21,982 bases of DNA, from contig JBGPKH010000069.1 of NCBI GenBank assembly GCA_041485845.1, positions 1 through 21,982 on the forward strand, read 5' to 3'. The translations under genes and the position numbers were made by a program. Shown here piece by piece: positions 13,700-21,982 of this stretch; the stretch's first letter is position 1; each line of letters opens with the position of its first letter. The notes under the pieces were generated by a model that saw only the letters and a list, made by a program, of their open reading frames with translations, was not told the DNA's origin and ran no database searches. The DNA is from OMOG01 sp041485845. Lineage in GTDB: Bacteria; Acidobacteriota; Terriglobia; Bryobacterales; Bryobacteraceae.

Positions 13700-16399
13700 A
13701 TGGCGCTCGCTCCAGGCACCAAACTCGGGCCGTATGAGATCCAGTCGCCACTGGGCGCTGGCGGCATGGGTGAGGTCTACCGCGCGCGGGATGTGCGGCT
13801 GGGCCGCACCGTGGCGGTGAAGATCCTGCCGCAACATCTCTCGGCCAACGCGGATTTGCGGCAGCGCTTCGAGCGCGAGGCCAAATCGATTTCTTCGCTG
13901 CAACATCCGAACATCTGCACGCTCTTCGACGTCGGGCAGCAGGAGGGAATCGACTTCCTGGTGATGGAGTACCTGGAAGGCGAGACGCTGGCCGAGCGGC
14001 TCAAGCGCGGCCCACTGCCGTTCGAACAGGTGCTCAAGACCGGGATTGAGATTTCGAGTGCGCTCGACAAGGCACACCACGCCGCCATCATTCACCGCGA
14101 CCTCAAGCCGGGCAACATCATGCTGACGAAATCGGGCGCCAAGCTGCTCGACTTCGGCCTCGCCAAACCAGCGGCCATGGGCGCCATCGCAGGAACCGGC
14201 CCGGCTCCGCTGCTGTCGGCGACGGTGACCATGACGTCTCCGAGCCCGCAGAATTCGCCGCTGACTTCGGCGGGAACGCTGCTTGGCACCATTCAGTACA
14301 TGTCACCCGAGCAGTTGCAGGGCAGAGAGGCCGACGCGTGCAGCGACATCTTTTCCTATGGCGCCGTCCTGTACGAAATGGCGACCGGGCGGCGCGCCTT
14401 CCAGGGCAAATCGCAGTTGAGCGTCGCCACGGCAATCCTGGAGAAGGAGCCCGAGCCAATCCGTCTGGCGCGGCTCGGGTTGCCGGCTGTTTTCGAGCAC
14501 GTGGTGACTCGATCGCTTGCCAAGGAGCCGGAGGAGCGATGGCAAAGCGCGAAAGACATCTGCGCGGAGCTGCAGTGGATCGCCGAAGCTCCGGCCGAAG
14601 AGTCTCCACCCACAAGTCGCGCGACCCCTGCCAGACGGTTCATCGGACTGGTCGCCGGCGTGCTCCTGATCGCACTGGCGGCCGGGCTGGGATACTGGTT
14701 TTCGCCCAGCGGCACCGCGCCCGATCTGCGGGTTGCGATCAATCTGCCACCCGGCTATCTGCTGGACACCATCGACACCGCCCTGGTACTTTCGCCGGAC
14801 GGAACGCGCCTGGCGTTTGCCGCCCAGGGGCCGGAGGGACCGCAACGCTTGTGGCTGCGCGCGTTGAACGGACAGGAGCCGCAGGCACTGGCCGGAACCG
14901 AGGACGCGACCTATCCGTTCTGGTCGCCCGACGGACGCTACCTCGGCTTCTTCGCCCGGCGCAAATTAAGAACCATCGATATTTCGACCGGCGCGGTGCG
15001 GACGCTGTGTGATGTCCAAAAGGCCCGCGGAGCATCCTGGAGCAGCCGCGGAGTCATCGTGTTCGCCCCGGACTACGCGACCGGCTTGTTTTCCATACCG
15101 GCCTCGGGCGGCACGCCGGTGCAGTTGACGACGCCCAAGGCGAACGGCTCGCATCGTTTTCCATTCTTTTTGCCAGACGGCAGACATGTGCTGTTCTTTA
15201 GCGATCTCGATCTCGTTAACGATAAGAGCGGCCAAGGCATCTACGCCCTCGACGTCGACTCGGGCAAAACCCAACTCGTCGCGCCTGAGAAGGTTCAACC
15301 GGTCTACGCCAAGCCTGGATTTCTGATGTTCGTGCGGAACGGCAACCTCATGGCGCAGCCGTTCAGCGCGCAAGCCCTGAAAACCACCGGTCAAGCGGCG
15401 CTGGTCGCCGAAGACGTGAACAACAACCCGGACCGTGGGTCGGCCAATTTCTCGGTCGCCGGTAACGGCACGCTGGTCTATGCCAAGGCGTCCGCATTCG
15501 GCAAACTACAGCTCACCTTGTTTGATGGCGACGGCCAGAAACTTGCCGACGTGGGACCGCCGATGGCTTTTGATCGTTGGCGCATATACTCTCTGTCGGC
15601 GGACGGCCGGCAGGTGGCGACCGCGGTGTATGACAGCAGCTCAAATTCGTCGATTTGGGTCTTCGACGTGAATGGCTCGCGAAGCAGACGGCTGACCTTC
15701 GGCGCGGAGTCGCGCAGCAGTCCCGTGTGGTCTCCGGACGGTAGTCAATTAGCGTACAGCGACCCGGACGGAAACATTTACGTCCAGGCCGCCAACGACA
15801 GCACACCGCCACGAATGATCAGCCGGGTAGCCGAGCCGAGGTCCGTGAGTTCGTGGTCGCCCGACGGGAGGCAACTGGCGCTGTCCACCCCCACGAAGTC
15901 CGGCTTGGACATTCATATCCTGTCCACTTCCGGCGAAAAGGACACCGCCTTCCTGGCGGGGCCCGCGTGGGAGACGCAGCCCACGTTTTCGCCGGACGGA
16001 AAGTGGATGGCGTACGTATCCGACGAGACCGGCAAATTCGAAATCTACATTGTCTCGTTCCCCTCCCCCGAAACGAGAGTCCAAGTTTCCTCCGGCGGGG
16101 GATCCTACCCGCTGTGGATCAGTGCCGGGCGAGAGTTGGCTTATGTCACAGGCGAGCGCAAGGTGATCGCCGTGGAGGTGAAGCGCCCAGGTACGCGGAT
16201 CGAAATGGGGCAGTCGCGGCCACTGTTTGGAGGACGCCCGCTGCCGGTCATGCGCGAAGCCAGCAATGTCGACACCGCGGTCGCGTACATGACCCCCGAT
16301 GCGAAGCGCTTCTTATTGTCCATACCGACGACCCTCTCCTCGCCGACGCCGATCGACCTTCGTACCAATTGGGCGAGCGAGCTGGAGTCGAAAAGATGA
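13700..16399 (+). CDS. Membrane Ser/Thr protein kinase with TolB-like beta-propeller
   Basis: An 899-residue Hanks-type kinase. I start at ATG 13700 because kinase homology begins there (LGPYEIQSPLGAGGMGEVYR) and a TATAAT lies directly upstream; the 59 residues of the longer frame come from the hairpin cluster. Kinase landmarks: glycine loop 18-26, ATP Lys K41 (VAVKIL), HRD at 132-134 in IIHRDLKPGN, DFG at 151-153 and the APE-equivalent MSPEQL. One membrane span (FIGLVAGVLLIALAAGLGYW, about 314-333) connects to an extracytoplasmic propeller with repeated SPDG blades (LSPDGTRLAF, WSPDGRYLGF, WSPDGSQLAY, FSPDGKWMAY). The architecture suggests sensing outside and phosphorylation inside. This kinase-PD40 type is greatly expanded in Acidobacteria. 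The ligand and targets are unknown. Confidence 0.93.
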   Translation: MALAPGTKLGPYEIQSPLGAGGMGEVYRARDVRLGRTVAVKILPQHLSANADLRQRFEREAKSISSLQHPNICTLFDVGQQEGIDFLVMEYLEGETLAERLKRGPLPFEQVLKTGIEISSALDKAHHAAIIHRDLKPGNIMLTKSGAKLLDFGLAKPAAMGAIAGTGPAPLLSATVTMTSPSPQNSPLTSAGTLLGTIQYMSPEQLQGREADACSDIFSYGAVLYEMATGRRAFQGKSQLSVATAILEKEPEPIRLARLGLPAVFEHVVTRSLAKEPEERWQSAKDICAELQWIAEAPAEESPPTSRATPARRFIGLVAGVLLIALAAGLGYWFSPSGTAPDLRVAINLPPGYLLDTIDTALVLSPDGTRLAFAAQGPEGPQRLWLRALNGQEPQALAGTEDATYPFWSPDGRYLGFFARRKLRTIDISTGAVRTLCDVQKARGASWSSRGVIVFAPDYATGLFSIPASGGTPVQLTTPKANGSHRFPFFLPDGRHVLFFSDLDLVNDKSGQGIYALDVDSGKTQLVAPEKVQPVYAKPGFLMFVRNGNLMAQPFSAQALKTTGQAALVAEDVNNNPDRGSANFSVAGNGTLVYAKASAFGKLQLTLFDGDGQKLADVGPPMAFDRWRIYSLSADGRQVATAVYDSSSNSSIWVFDVNGSRSRRLTFGAESRSSPVWSPDGSQLAYSDPDGNIYVQAANDSTPPRMISRVAEPRSVSSWSPDGRQLALSTPTKSGLDIHILSTSGEKDTAFLAGPAWETQPTFSPDGKWMAYVSDETGKFEIYIVSFPSPETRVQVSSGGGSYPLWISAGRELAYVTGERKVIAVEVKRPGTRIEMGQSRPLFGGRPLPVMREASNVDTAVAYMTPDAKRFLLSIPTTLSSPTPIDLRTNWASELESKR

Positions 16400-16447
16400 G
16401 CCCAGTCAGACGCGTAGCGTCACCTGTAGGTCCGAGGGAGTGAGAGA

Positions 16448-16741
16448 ATGGATACCGTGACGGCCGCGGAGTGGAGACAACTGCTGAGGCTTCTTCTTGC
16501 CCAACGCCTGGAAATCAACGCCATCGAAAGCGCTTTGACGAATGGCGGGATTCTGACAACCGGGCAGATTAACGAGATTCGCAAACAAGCATCGGACACG
16601 GCCAAGGCCTGGAGTTCGGCTGAAGGTGACGATGTTTTGACAGTGATCAGGGTGCACTCGTCCCCCGGCGCCACCATGCTGGTTCCGCCGCCAGGGGAAA
16701 CTGAGACCGAGCATGACAGATCGCCCCGCACCCCCGGATGA
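16448..16741 (+). CDS. Small hypothetical protein (97 aa)
   Basis: A 97-residue protein with a good ribosome binding site (GAGGGAG at 16434-16440, seven bases before the ATG). The first ~60 residues look helical (AAEWRQLLRLLLAQRLEINA, then TGQINEIRKQASDTAKAW), and the C-terminus is Pro-rich and probably disordered. No Cys, signal peptide or membrane segment. No family is recognised. It follows the kinase gene by 48 bases on the same strand. Confidence 0.6.
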   Translation: MDTVTAAEWRQLLRLLLAQRLEINAIESALTNGGILTTGQINEIRKQASDTAKAWSSAEGDDVLTVIRVHSSPGATMLVPPPGETETEHDRSPRTPG

Positions 16742-16888
16742 ATCTCGAGACGCCTCCTGCTGGCGCACGGCTCCGTTTGGAGCCACGATCGTAAGGGAGT
16801 TGTCATTCAGGTGTACTAAGCCATATGGAAGTAGCTGCCATCTAACCGCCGATCTCCATCGACCTGCTCCCACCAGATCGACGTCCGC

Positions 16889-17179
16889 GTGGGCGCCATC
16901 GAAGCGGTCGAAGACGTCCCGGGCGCGGACAAACTGGTGGCGCTCCGCGTGAACTTTGGGGACCGTCAGTGCGTGATCGTCGCCGGGCTGAAGCAAGAGC
17001 GTACGAATCCCAAGGAGATCGAAGGAAAGCAGGCGCTGTTTGTGGTCAACCTCGAACCCCGCCGGATGCGCGGCGTACTGTCGCAGGGAATGCTCTTCGA
17101 TATCGGGTATGCCGACGGCCTCACACCGGCGCCCGCCCTACCGGAACGGGCCGTGCCGAACGGATGCCGGGTGGGGTAG
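16889..17179 (+). CDS. tRNA-binding-domain protein (MetG C-terminal/Trbp111/CsaA type), damaged 5' end
   Basis: The product carries an EMAP/Trbp111-like OB fold: VGAIEAVEDVPGADKLVALR, then CVIVAGLKQERTNPKEIEGK and VVNLEPRRMRGVLSQGMLF, all hallmarks of the tRNA_bind domain found at the C-terminus of methionyl-tRNA synthetase or as a stand-alone protein. The start is doubtful. From GTG 16889 the first strand of the fold (IDVR) is lost, and in that frame no ATG, GTG or TTG precedes it after the stop at 16832-16834. Just upstream, ISIDLL is encoded in another frame (16852-16869). Removing the C at 16870 would give ISIDLLHQIDVRVG, aligning residue for residue with the family start ISIDDFAKVDLRVG. 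A one-base insertion, or a sequence error, seems to have hit the 5' end, and no normal start codon remains upstream. It may be a decaying gene. Confidence 0.65.
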   Translation: MGAIEAVEDVPGADKLVALRVNFGDRQCVIVAGLKQERTNPKEIEGKQALFVVNLEPRRMRGVLSQGMLFDIGYADGLTPAPALPERAVPNGCRVG

Positions 17180-17194
17180 GCTGGGTCTAAGACT

Positions 17195-18085
17195 ATGTTC
17201 CCAGTTCTGCTGCTTCTCGCCTCCCTGGTCAATGACGTCCGGGATCTCATCGCGAAAAAAGATTTCGCCGCGGCCGAGCAGGCCGTCCAGACCTACCAAT
17301 CGAAGACTGGCCGCACTTCAGAATCTGCCGCCGCGCTGTCCTGGCTCGCGCGCGGCGCCCTGAGCGCCAAGCAGCTCGACAAGGCCGAGACCTACGCCGC
17401 TGAAGCCCGCAAGCTCGCACTCGAACTGATGCGCACGCACAAATTGGACGCCGACCCGTGGCTTCCGACCGCGCTGGGCGCGTCCATCGAAGTCCACGCC
17501 CAGGCGCTGGCCGCTCGCGGCGAACGGGCCGAGGCAGTGTCGTTTCTGCGCGAGCAGATCGCCGCCTATGGCACGACGTCCATCGGGGAAAGGACTCGCA
17601 AGAACTTCAACCTGCTGAGCCTGGAGGGCAAGCCCGCGCCCCCGCTGGAAATCGGCGAGTGGCTGGGGGCCAAACCGGCGACGCTCGCCTCGTTGCGCGG
17701 GCACCCGGTTCTACTCTTCTTTTGGGCACACTGGTGCGGGGACTGTAAAGCCGAGGGGCCGATCCTCGCATCCTTGATGAAGACTTACGGGCCGAAAGGC
17801 CTGAAGCTCGTCGCGCCTACCAGGCGCTACGGTTATGTCGCCGGCGGGGAAGACGCTGCCCCGGCTGCGGAAAAGCAGTACATCGAACGGATCCGCCAGC
17901 AGTTCTATCCGGCCATGGCAGAGACTCCCATACCCTTGAGCGCCGCTAATTTTCTGACCTATGGGTGTAGCTCGACGCCGACCATCGTGCTGATCGACGC
18001 CGCGGGCCTCGTTCGCTTCTACCACCCCGGGGCCGTTTCCGAACCGGAGTTGTCTGCCCAGATACAAAAAACGCTGGGGAATTGA
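17195..18085 (+). CDS. TlpA-like thioredoxin-fold protein
   Basis: A 296-residue exported protein. A short hydrophobic N-terminus (MFPVLLLLASLVNDV) is probably a signal peptide. A helical region from ~15 to 130 follows (FAAAEQAVQTYQSKTG, LDKAETYAAEARKLALELMR), then a thioredoxin/TlpA domain with LRGHPVLLFFWAHWCGDCKA containing the redox pair C181/C184 (WCGDC, less common than WCGPC). The cis-Pro loop appears as SSTPTIVLIDAAG. It resembles the thioredoxin-fold protein at 12173-13516 in layout but is shorter and clearly diverged. It starts 15 bases after the tRNA-binding gene and converges on thrC with a 23-base gap, in which I see no terminator. Confidence 0.85.
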   Translation: MFPVLLLLASLVNDVRDLIAKKDFAAAEQAVQTYQSKTGRTSESAAALSWLARGALSAKQLDKAETYAAEARKLALELMRTHKLDADPWLPTALGASIEVHAQALAARGERAEAVSFLREQIAAYGTTSIGERTRKNFNLLSLEGKPAPPLEIGEWLGAKPATLASLRGHPVLLFFWAHWCGDCKAEGPILASLMKTYGPKGLKLVAPTRRYGYVAGGEDAAPAAEKQYIERIRQQFYPAMAETPIPLSAANFLTYGCSSTPTIVLIDAAGLVRFYHPGAVSEPELSAQIQKTLGN

Positions 18086-18108
18086 TGGCACTGGGTCGTT
18101 TAGTCGTT

Positions 18109-19419
18109 TCAAATCCTGTTCAAAAGGTCCGTGATGCGATTCAGGTCGTAAGGCACGACTACCGCGGGATTCCCAAGGTTGGGCGCGATGGGAGTGCCGT
18201 CCTGGGTCCGCAATTCACCCGCGTGGTATTGGTAGGTGTAATCCTGATCCTTCAGAACATTTCCGGTAAGGATCGCTACTACATCCGCGTCCCCCGCGAT
18301 CGTCCCCGCAGCGGTCAGCTTGCGAATTCCCGCCAGCGTAGTGGCCGAAGCCGGTTCGCAGCCGATACCGCAGCGGCCGATCGTGGCCTTGGCATCCGCG
18401 ATCTCCTGCTCGGTCACCATCTCGACCAGGCCTCCGGAGACGGTCACCTCGAGGAGCGCCTTGGGCCAGGAGACCGGGTCGCCGATCTTGATCGCCGTGG
18501 CCAGCGTTTGCGGATGCTCGACGGCGTGCAGTCGCGACCGGTCGGCGGCGCGCAACAAATTGTAAAATGGCGCCGACCCGGCCGCCTGAATCACCGCTAG
18601 CCGCGGCAGCCTGTCGATCAGGCCCAGGTTCTTCATCTCGCGGAACGCTTTGCCGAATGCCGATGTGTTTCCCAGGTTGCCTCCGGGCAGCACGACCCAG
18701 TCGGGCACGCGCCAATCGCGCTGGTCCATCATCTCCAGCATGATGGTCTTCTGTCCTTCGATGCGGAAGGGGTTGATGGAATTCAGCAGGTAGATCCCGA
18801 GTTTCTCCGCAAGCTGCCGGACCAGCGCCAGGATCTGGTCGAAGTTCGCTTCCACCTGCAGCGTGCGCGCGCCGTATTCGAGCGCCTGCGCCAGCTTGCC
18901 GAATGAGATATTGCCGTGCGGCAGAAAGATGATGGGCTGCAACCCCGCGGCGCTGGCGTACGCCGCCATGGATGCCGAGGTGTTCCCGGTGGAGACGCAC
19001 GCCACGCGCGTCATCCCCAAGCGCAGGGCTTGCGCCACCCCGCAAGTCATGCCGTTGTCTTTGAACGAACCGGTGGGATTGAAGCCCTGGTGCTTGAATA
19101 CCAGGCGGTCGAGGCCGCCGTACTGCGCGGCGCGCGGCGCTTCGAGGAGCGGCGTGTTGCCCTCGCGGAGCGTCACCACGCCGCTGTAATCGGAGAGGAA
19201 CGGAAGGAACTCGCGGTATCGCCACACGCCGCTCTGGTCGAGCGGGGCGTTCGAAGCCCGCCGGTTGCGCCACAGCGATTTCCACTCCGCCGCGGACTGC
19301 TCCGGCTCGCCATAGACGGCTTCGAGCAATCCGCCGCATTTCGGGCAATTGTAGATGACTTCGGTGATGGGGAAGCGCGTCCGGCAACGCTCCTCAAAGC
19401 AGACAAGCTCCGCTGGCAT
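18109..19419 (-). CDS. thrC: Threonine synthase
   Basis: A 436-residue PLP enzyme (fold type II) that converts O-phosphohomoserine to threonine, the last step of threonine synthesis, in the cytoplasm. The N-terminus carries a zinc-ribbon-like set C7/C12 and C25/C28 (CPKCGG), as in the archaeal/acidobacterial-type enzyme. The PLP lysine is K120 in FNPTGSFKDNG, and the phosphate loop is CVSTGNTSASMAAYASAAG. GLQPIIFLPHGNISFGKLAQ and VVLPGGNLGNTSAFGKAF agree with the family. Length fits. The ATG at 19419 has a perfect TATAAT nine bases upstream and no ribosome binding site. No other thr genes are in the window. Confidence 0.94.
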   Translation of the reverse strand: MPAELVCFEERCRTRFPITEVIYNCPKCGGLLEAVYGEPEQSAAEWKSLWRNRRASNAPLDQSGVWRYREFLPFLSDYSGVVTLREGNTPLLEAPRAAQYGGLDRLVFKHQGFNPTGSFKDNGMTCGVAQALRLGMTRVACVSTGNTSASMAAYASAAGLQPIIFLPHGNISFGKLAQALEYGARTLQVEANFDQILALVRQLAEKLGIYLLNSINPFRIEGQKTIMLEMMDQRDWRVPDWVVLPGGNLGNTSAFGKAFREMKNLGLIDRLPRLAVIQAAGSAPFYNLLRAADRSRLHAVEHPQTLATAIKIGDPVSWPKALLEVTVSGGLVEMVTEQEIADAKATIGRCGIGCEPASATTLAGIRKLTAAGTIAGDADVVAILTGNVLKDQDYTYQYHAGELRTQDGTPIAPNLGNPAVVVPYDLNRITDLLNRI

Positions 19420-19428
19420 GAAGCTCTT

Positions 19429-19434
19429 ATTATA
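19429..19434 (-). promoter_or_regulatory. TATAAT -10 box of thrC (leaderless type)
   Basis: TATAAT on the minus strand ends nine bases before the thrC ATG, in the 39-base gap after the kinase stop codon. A TTGACG lies upstream but 22 bases away, too far for a standard -35. The spacing to the ATG matches that of the kinase gene at 13700, which suggests leaderless transcription. Confidence 0.5.
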
Positions 19435-19458
19435 AAGGTGCCTACAGAGCCGCGACCG

Positions 19459-21982
19459 TCAAGGAGCGTTTCTCTTTGACCAGCCCAACCTGATGTGGAT
19501 CACGCCGGAGTCCGGCTGCTCCACCGCCTGCGGGATATAGAAGCGCGAGCCGTCGCGCGATACCGCCAGGAAATTCAGATCCCCGAACGTCGTCGCGGGA
19601 AGACGAGCAGGGAAAAGAGGCGTCGGCGTACCTGCGCGGAACTCGCCTCCCGCCATGTTCACGGGAACCGACCAAACGTAGTTCCGGCCCTGGTAATCGT
19701 CCAGGTAGACGATCTCCCGTCCATCCTTGCGCCAGATGGGATAATTGCCGCGGCTGGTCACCTGCATCCGTAAGCCCGGTCCCGGGTATGGCTGAACGTA
19801 GGTCCCCCCGCCGCTGTAGATCCCTCCGCGGCCAAGCCCGCCCGAGCCGGAGGCGGTGAACACAATCCAGCGCCCGTCCGGCGAAAAGCGGGCATGCGAG
19901 ATCGTCTCGCCCGTCTGGACCAGGGATTTGGGGTCTTTCTGCACGCCGTCCAGCCGAACCGAGAACACCGCCGTATCCAGGGCCCCGCGGCTGAACAGCA
20001 GCGTCCTGCCGTCCGGAGACAAGTCTTCCAGACGTCCCAGTCCGGGGGGATTTGCCAGCTCGCGAATCGCGCCTTCTCCGGCCACGGGACGTTCCACAAC
20101 GCGCATGACTTTCCCGCCGTACGGAATGGCATCGAGGAACTTGGACCCGTCCGGCGACCAAAGCGTCTGCAGAGACCCTTGCTCCAACTGTTGCTGCCCA
20201 GGCCGCCCGGGTTCCAGCAGCCACGCGGTAGCGTTGAACCCAACCAGCAGGTGGGTCTCGTCGGGCGCGAGCTTGAGTGTCTGGACGACGGTGGGAGAGC
20301 CCGCCGTGCCGATCTCACGGCCCTGCCGGTCAAAGATGGTCACCTGGGATAGGCCGGCCGTTCCGGGACGCCAGGCCACCACGCCGGTACGGGAAACAGA
20401 GAAGTGCGCGCAAGCGAACGCGGGCGAGGACGCCACATGTTGCTGGATTAATTCGGGTCCGCCCTCCAGTTTTCTGGCCGTGCGGTTCAGGGCTTGCGCA
20501 TAGAGGTTGTCATTCCGGACAAACAGGATGCGTCCTCCGCCCGCCGGCGTATAGTGGGCCGCGGTGGCGTTCTTCATCAGCAGAACCGGATCGGCGGCAC
20601 GTCCGTCGCGCAGCGTTGCGAGATAGACTTCAGCCTCCTCGATCCCTCTCGCCCGCAACTGCGAAAGGAACAGAAAATCCTCGCTGCCCGGCAGGAACTC
20701 CGGAAAAACGGGACTGCCTCCTGTCACTTCGATTCGTTTGGCTAATCCGCCGGCGGCCGGAACGGCGTACAGATCCGGACTCCTCTTGACCGCGGCAAAG
20801 AGAAGGGTGCCACCGTCGCTCCAACTCCCGCCCACCATAGTGGCTACATCGTTTGCGACCATTTCCGGCGCGCCGTCCGGCACGCGCATCTTCTTCAGGT
20901 TGATCCCGTCGGTAAACACGAACGACCGCGAGTCGGGGGACCAGAATCCTGGATTCCTGAAACTGCCGGTGCGCACGGGTTCTGACGTGAGTTGATTTAA
21001 CCGGCGTAAGAGCACGCCGTTTCCAAAGAAGATCACCGCAGAGCCGTCGGGCGAGATCGCGGGCGTTGCATGCAGGTCGCCTACGGGTGCGAGGTCTCCT
21101 ACCGCGGGCGCGATCGTGAACGCCACATCGGCCGCTGTTGCAGTCGCCTCCGGCCGCTGTCGCAACCACCCGGCGATGGCGAGTGCGGCGAGGGCCGCCA
21201 CCGCGGCCCAGCCAATCCACCGGCGGGCGGGCGTCGGACCGCGCGGGACTTCAGACCCGCTCTTCGGGTCCGCGAGATAATGCGCGATGGCCACCCGCGC
21301 CTCGCCGATATCGCGCAGGCGTGTCTTCGCGTCGCGATCCAGGCACCGGCGGAGCAGGTGCTTGATGGGCGCGGGCGCCGTCAACCGGTCGAAATCGACG
21401 GGACTGCGCAACACGTCGGCGAGCGTGTGCGCGATGGTATCGCCCCCGAACAGACGCCGGCCGCTCAGCATTTCCCACAGCACCACGCCGTAGGACCAGA
21501 TATCGGCGCGGCGATCGACCAGAGTTCCGGCGGCCTGCTCCGGACTCATATACGCCGCCGTGCCCAGGATCACGCCGGCCTGAGTCATGCCCATGGTGAG
21601 CGTGGGGGAGTGGGCGGGGTCGGCAGGAGTCGAGGGCGCGCCCTGGACCATCGCCGCCAGGCCAAAATCGAGCACCTTGACCAGGCCGGTGGGTGTGATC
21701 ATGACGTTGCCGGGTTTCAGATCCCGGTGCACCACGCCTCTTTCGTGCGCGGCCTCCAGGGCTTCGGCGATCTGCCGCGCGATGGGCAGCGCCTCGGAGA
21801 CGGACATCGCGCCGCGCTGGATGCGGGCGCCGAGCGTTTCGCCGGGAACCAGCTCCATCACCAGTGCGCGCTGGCCGTCGGATTCCACCAGGCCGTGGAC
21901 GATCGCGATGTTGGGGTGATTGAGCGACGCCAGCAACTCGGCCTCACGCTGGAAGCGAGCCATGCGCTCCGGGTCCCGCGCA
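19459..21982 (-). CDS. Membrane Ser/Thr protein kinase with TolB-like beta-propeller (5' end off window)
   Basis: More than 834 residues; the frame stays open to the right edge (ARDPERMARFQREAELL), so the glycine loop and ATP lysine lie outside the window. Visible kinase parts are LNHPNIAIVHGLVESDGQRA, RGVVHRDLKPGNVMITPTG (HRD), KVLDFGLAAM (DFG), and MSPEQAAGTLVDRRADIWSY. A membrane span (RWIGWAAVAALAALAIAGWL) leads to an outside propeller with blade motifs AISPDGSAVIFFG, FWSPDSRSFVFTD, LSPDGRTLLFSRG and FSPDGRWIVFTAS. It is a paralogue in architecture of the kinase at 13700 but clearly diverged in sequence. The propeller may sense a cell-envelope signal; targets are unknown. It precedes thrC by 39 bases. 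Confidence 0.92.
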   Translation of the reverse strand, partial: ARDPERMARFQREAELLASLNHPNIAIVHGLVESDGQRALVMELVPGETLGARIQRGAMSVSEALPIARQIAEALEAAHERGVVHRDLKPGNVMITPTGLVKVLDFGLAAMVQGAPSTPADPAHSPTLTMGMTQAGVILGTAAYMSPEQAAGTLVDRRADIWSYGVVLWEMLSGRRLFGGDTIAHTLADVLRSPVDFDRLTAPAPIKHLLRRCLDRDAKTRLRDIGEARVAIAHYLADPKSGSEVPRGPTPARRWIGWAAVAALAALAIAGWLRQRPEATATAADVAFTIAPAVGDLAPVGDLHATPAISPDGSAVIFFGNGVLLRRLNQLTSEPVRTGSFRNPGFWSPDSRSFVFTDGINLKKMRVPDGAPEMVANDVATMVGGSWSDGGTLLFAAVKRSPDLYAVPAAGGLAKRIEVTGGSPVFPEFLPGSEDFLFLSQLRARGIEEAEVYLATLRDGRAADPVLLMKNATAAHYTPAGGGRILFVRNDNLYAQALNRTARKLEGGPELIQQHVASSPAFACAHFSVSRTGVVAWRPGTAGLSQVTIFDRQGREIGTAGSPTVVQTLKLAPDETHLLVGFNATAWLLEPGRPGQQQLEQGSLQTLWSPDGSKFLDAIPYGGKVMRVVERPVAGEGAIRELANPPGLGRLEDLSPDGRTLLFSRGALDTAVFSVRLDGVQKDPKSLVQTGETISHARFSPDGRWIVFTASGSGGLGRGGIYSGGGTYVQPYPGPGLRMQVTSRGNYPIWRKDGREIVYLDDYQGRNYVWSVPVNMAGGEFRAGTPTPLFPARLPATTFGDLNFLAVSRDGSRFYIPQAVEQPDSGVIHIRLGWSKRNAP

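Noticed and set aside
16713..16952. Plus-strand 79-codon frame between the small hypothetical and the tRNA-binding gene
   Set aside because: Overlaps both neighbours out of frame, has no binding site of its own and no protein-like pattern.
18215..19387. A 390-codon minus-strand frame overlapping thrC
   Set aside because: Arg/His/Gly-rich shadow of threonine synthase in another frame.

Overview
The window looks like a chromosomal segment of a GC-rich acidobacterium, probably of the Solibacter/Bryobacterales type. This is inferred from gene content: duplicated MacB/FtsX-like permeases of the acidobacterial 'ADOP' kind at the left edge, two large Ser/Thr kinases fused to TolB-like beta-propellers, TlpA-like proteins with helical N-terminal regions, and a PQQ-dependent dehydrogenase with a built-in cytochrome c domain.

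Layout. Positions 1-927 hold the 3' end of one ADOP-type permease and a wrecked second copy. Position 929-1099 (-) encodes a 56-residue zinc-ribbon protein. From about 7944 down to 1472 runs a tight minus-strand gene set, closed by a probable intrinsic terminator at 1283-1307. Its order is: an asparagine-synthetase-like cyclase whose glutaminase Cys2 is Ser; a 48-codon peptide too short for ordinary gene calling; an HPr-kinase-like protein; a PRMT-like methyltransferase with a C-terminal PqqD-like domain; a TPR/SPINDLY-type glycosyltransferase; and a conserved hypothetical. Positions 8000-10084 (-) encode a secreted PQQ dehydrogenase. On the plus strand follow yebC, ruvC, a secreted hypothetical, a TlpA-like thioredoxin protein whose 5' end lies in an inverted repeat, a hairpin cluster, a kinase-propeller protein, a small hypothetical, a damaged tRNA-binding-domain gene and a second TlpA-like protein. 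thrC and a second kinase-propeller gene (cut by the right edge) lie on the minus strand.

The main result is the minus-strand set at 1472-7944, read here as a lasso-peptide (RiPP) biosynthetic locus. The short gene at 5945-6091 encodes a leader fitting the lasso pattern YxxPxLxxxGxxxxxTx at exact spacing (Tyr -17, Pro -14, Leu -12, Thr -2). The 21-residue core begins with Gly and has Asp at core position 9, which allows a nine-residue macrolactam. The cyclase candidate (C2S, SGGLDS loop) lies directly upstream and a lasso-type HprK-like kinase directly downstream. The only leader-recognition (PqqD/RRE) candidate is fused to a methyltransferase-like protein whose PRMT double-E loop is not conserved. 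No leader peptidase (B2) and no ABC exporter are visible, so the locus is either incomplete here or works with parts encoded elsewhere.

Other points: two genes (the first kinase and thrC) have a perfect TATAAT 9-10 nt before the ATG, suggesting leaderless transcripts. A 71-bp inverted repeat supplies the start of a secreted protein's reading frame. Two genes carry identifiable damage: a TAC-to-TAG type nonsense codon in the ADOP remnant and a one-base shift in the tRNA-binding-domain gene.
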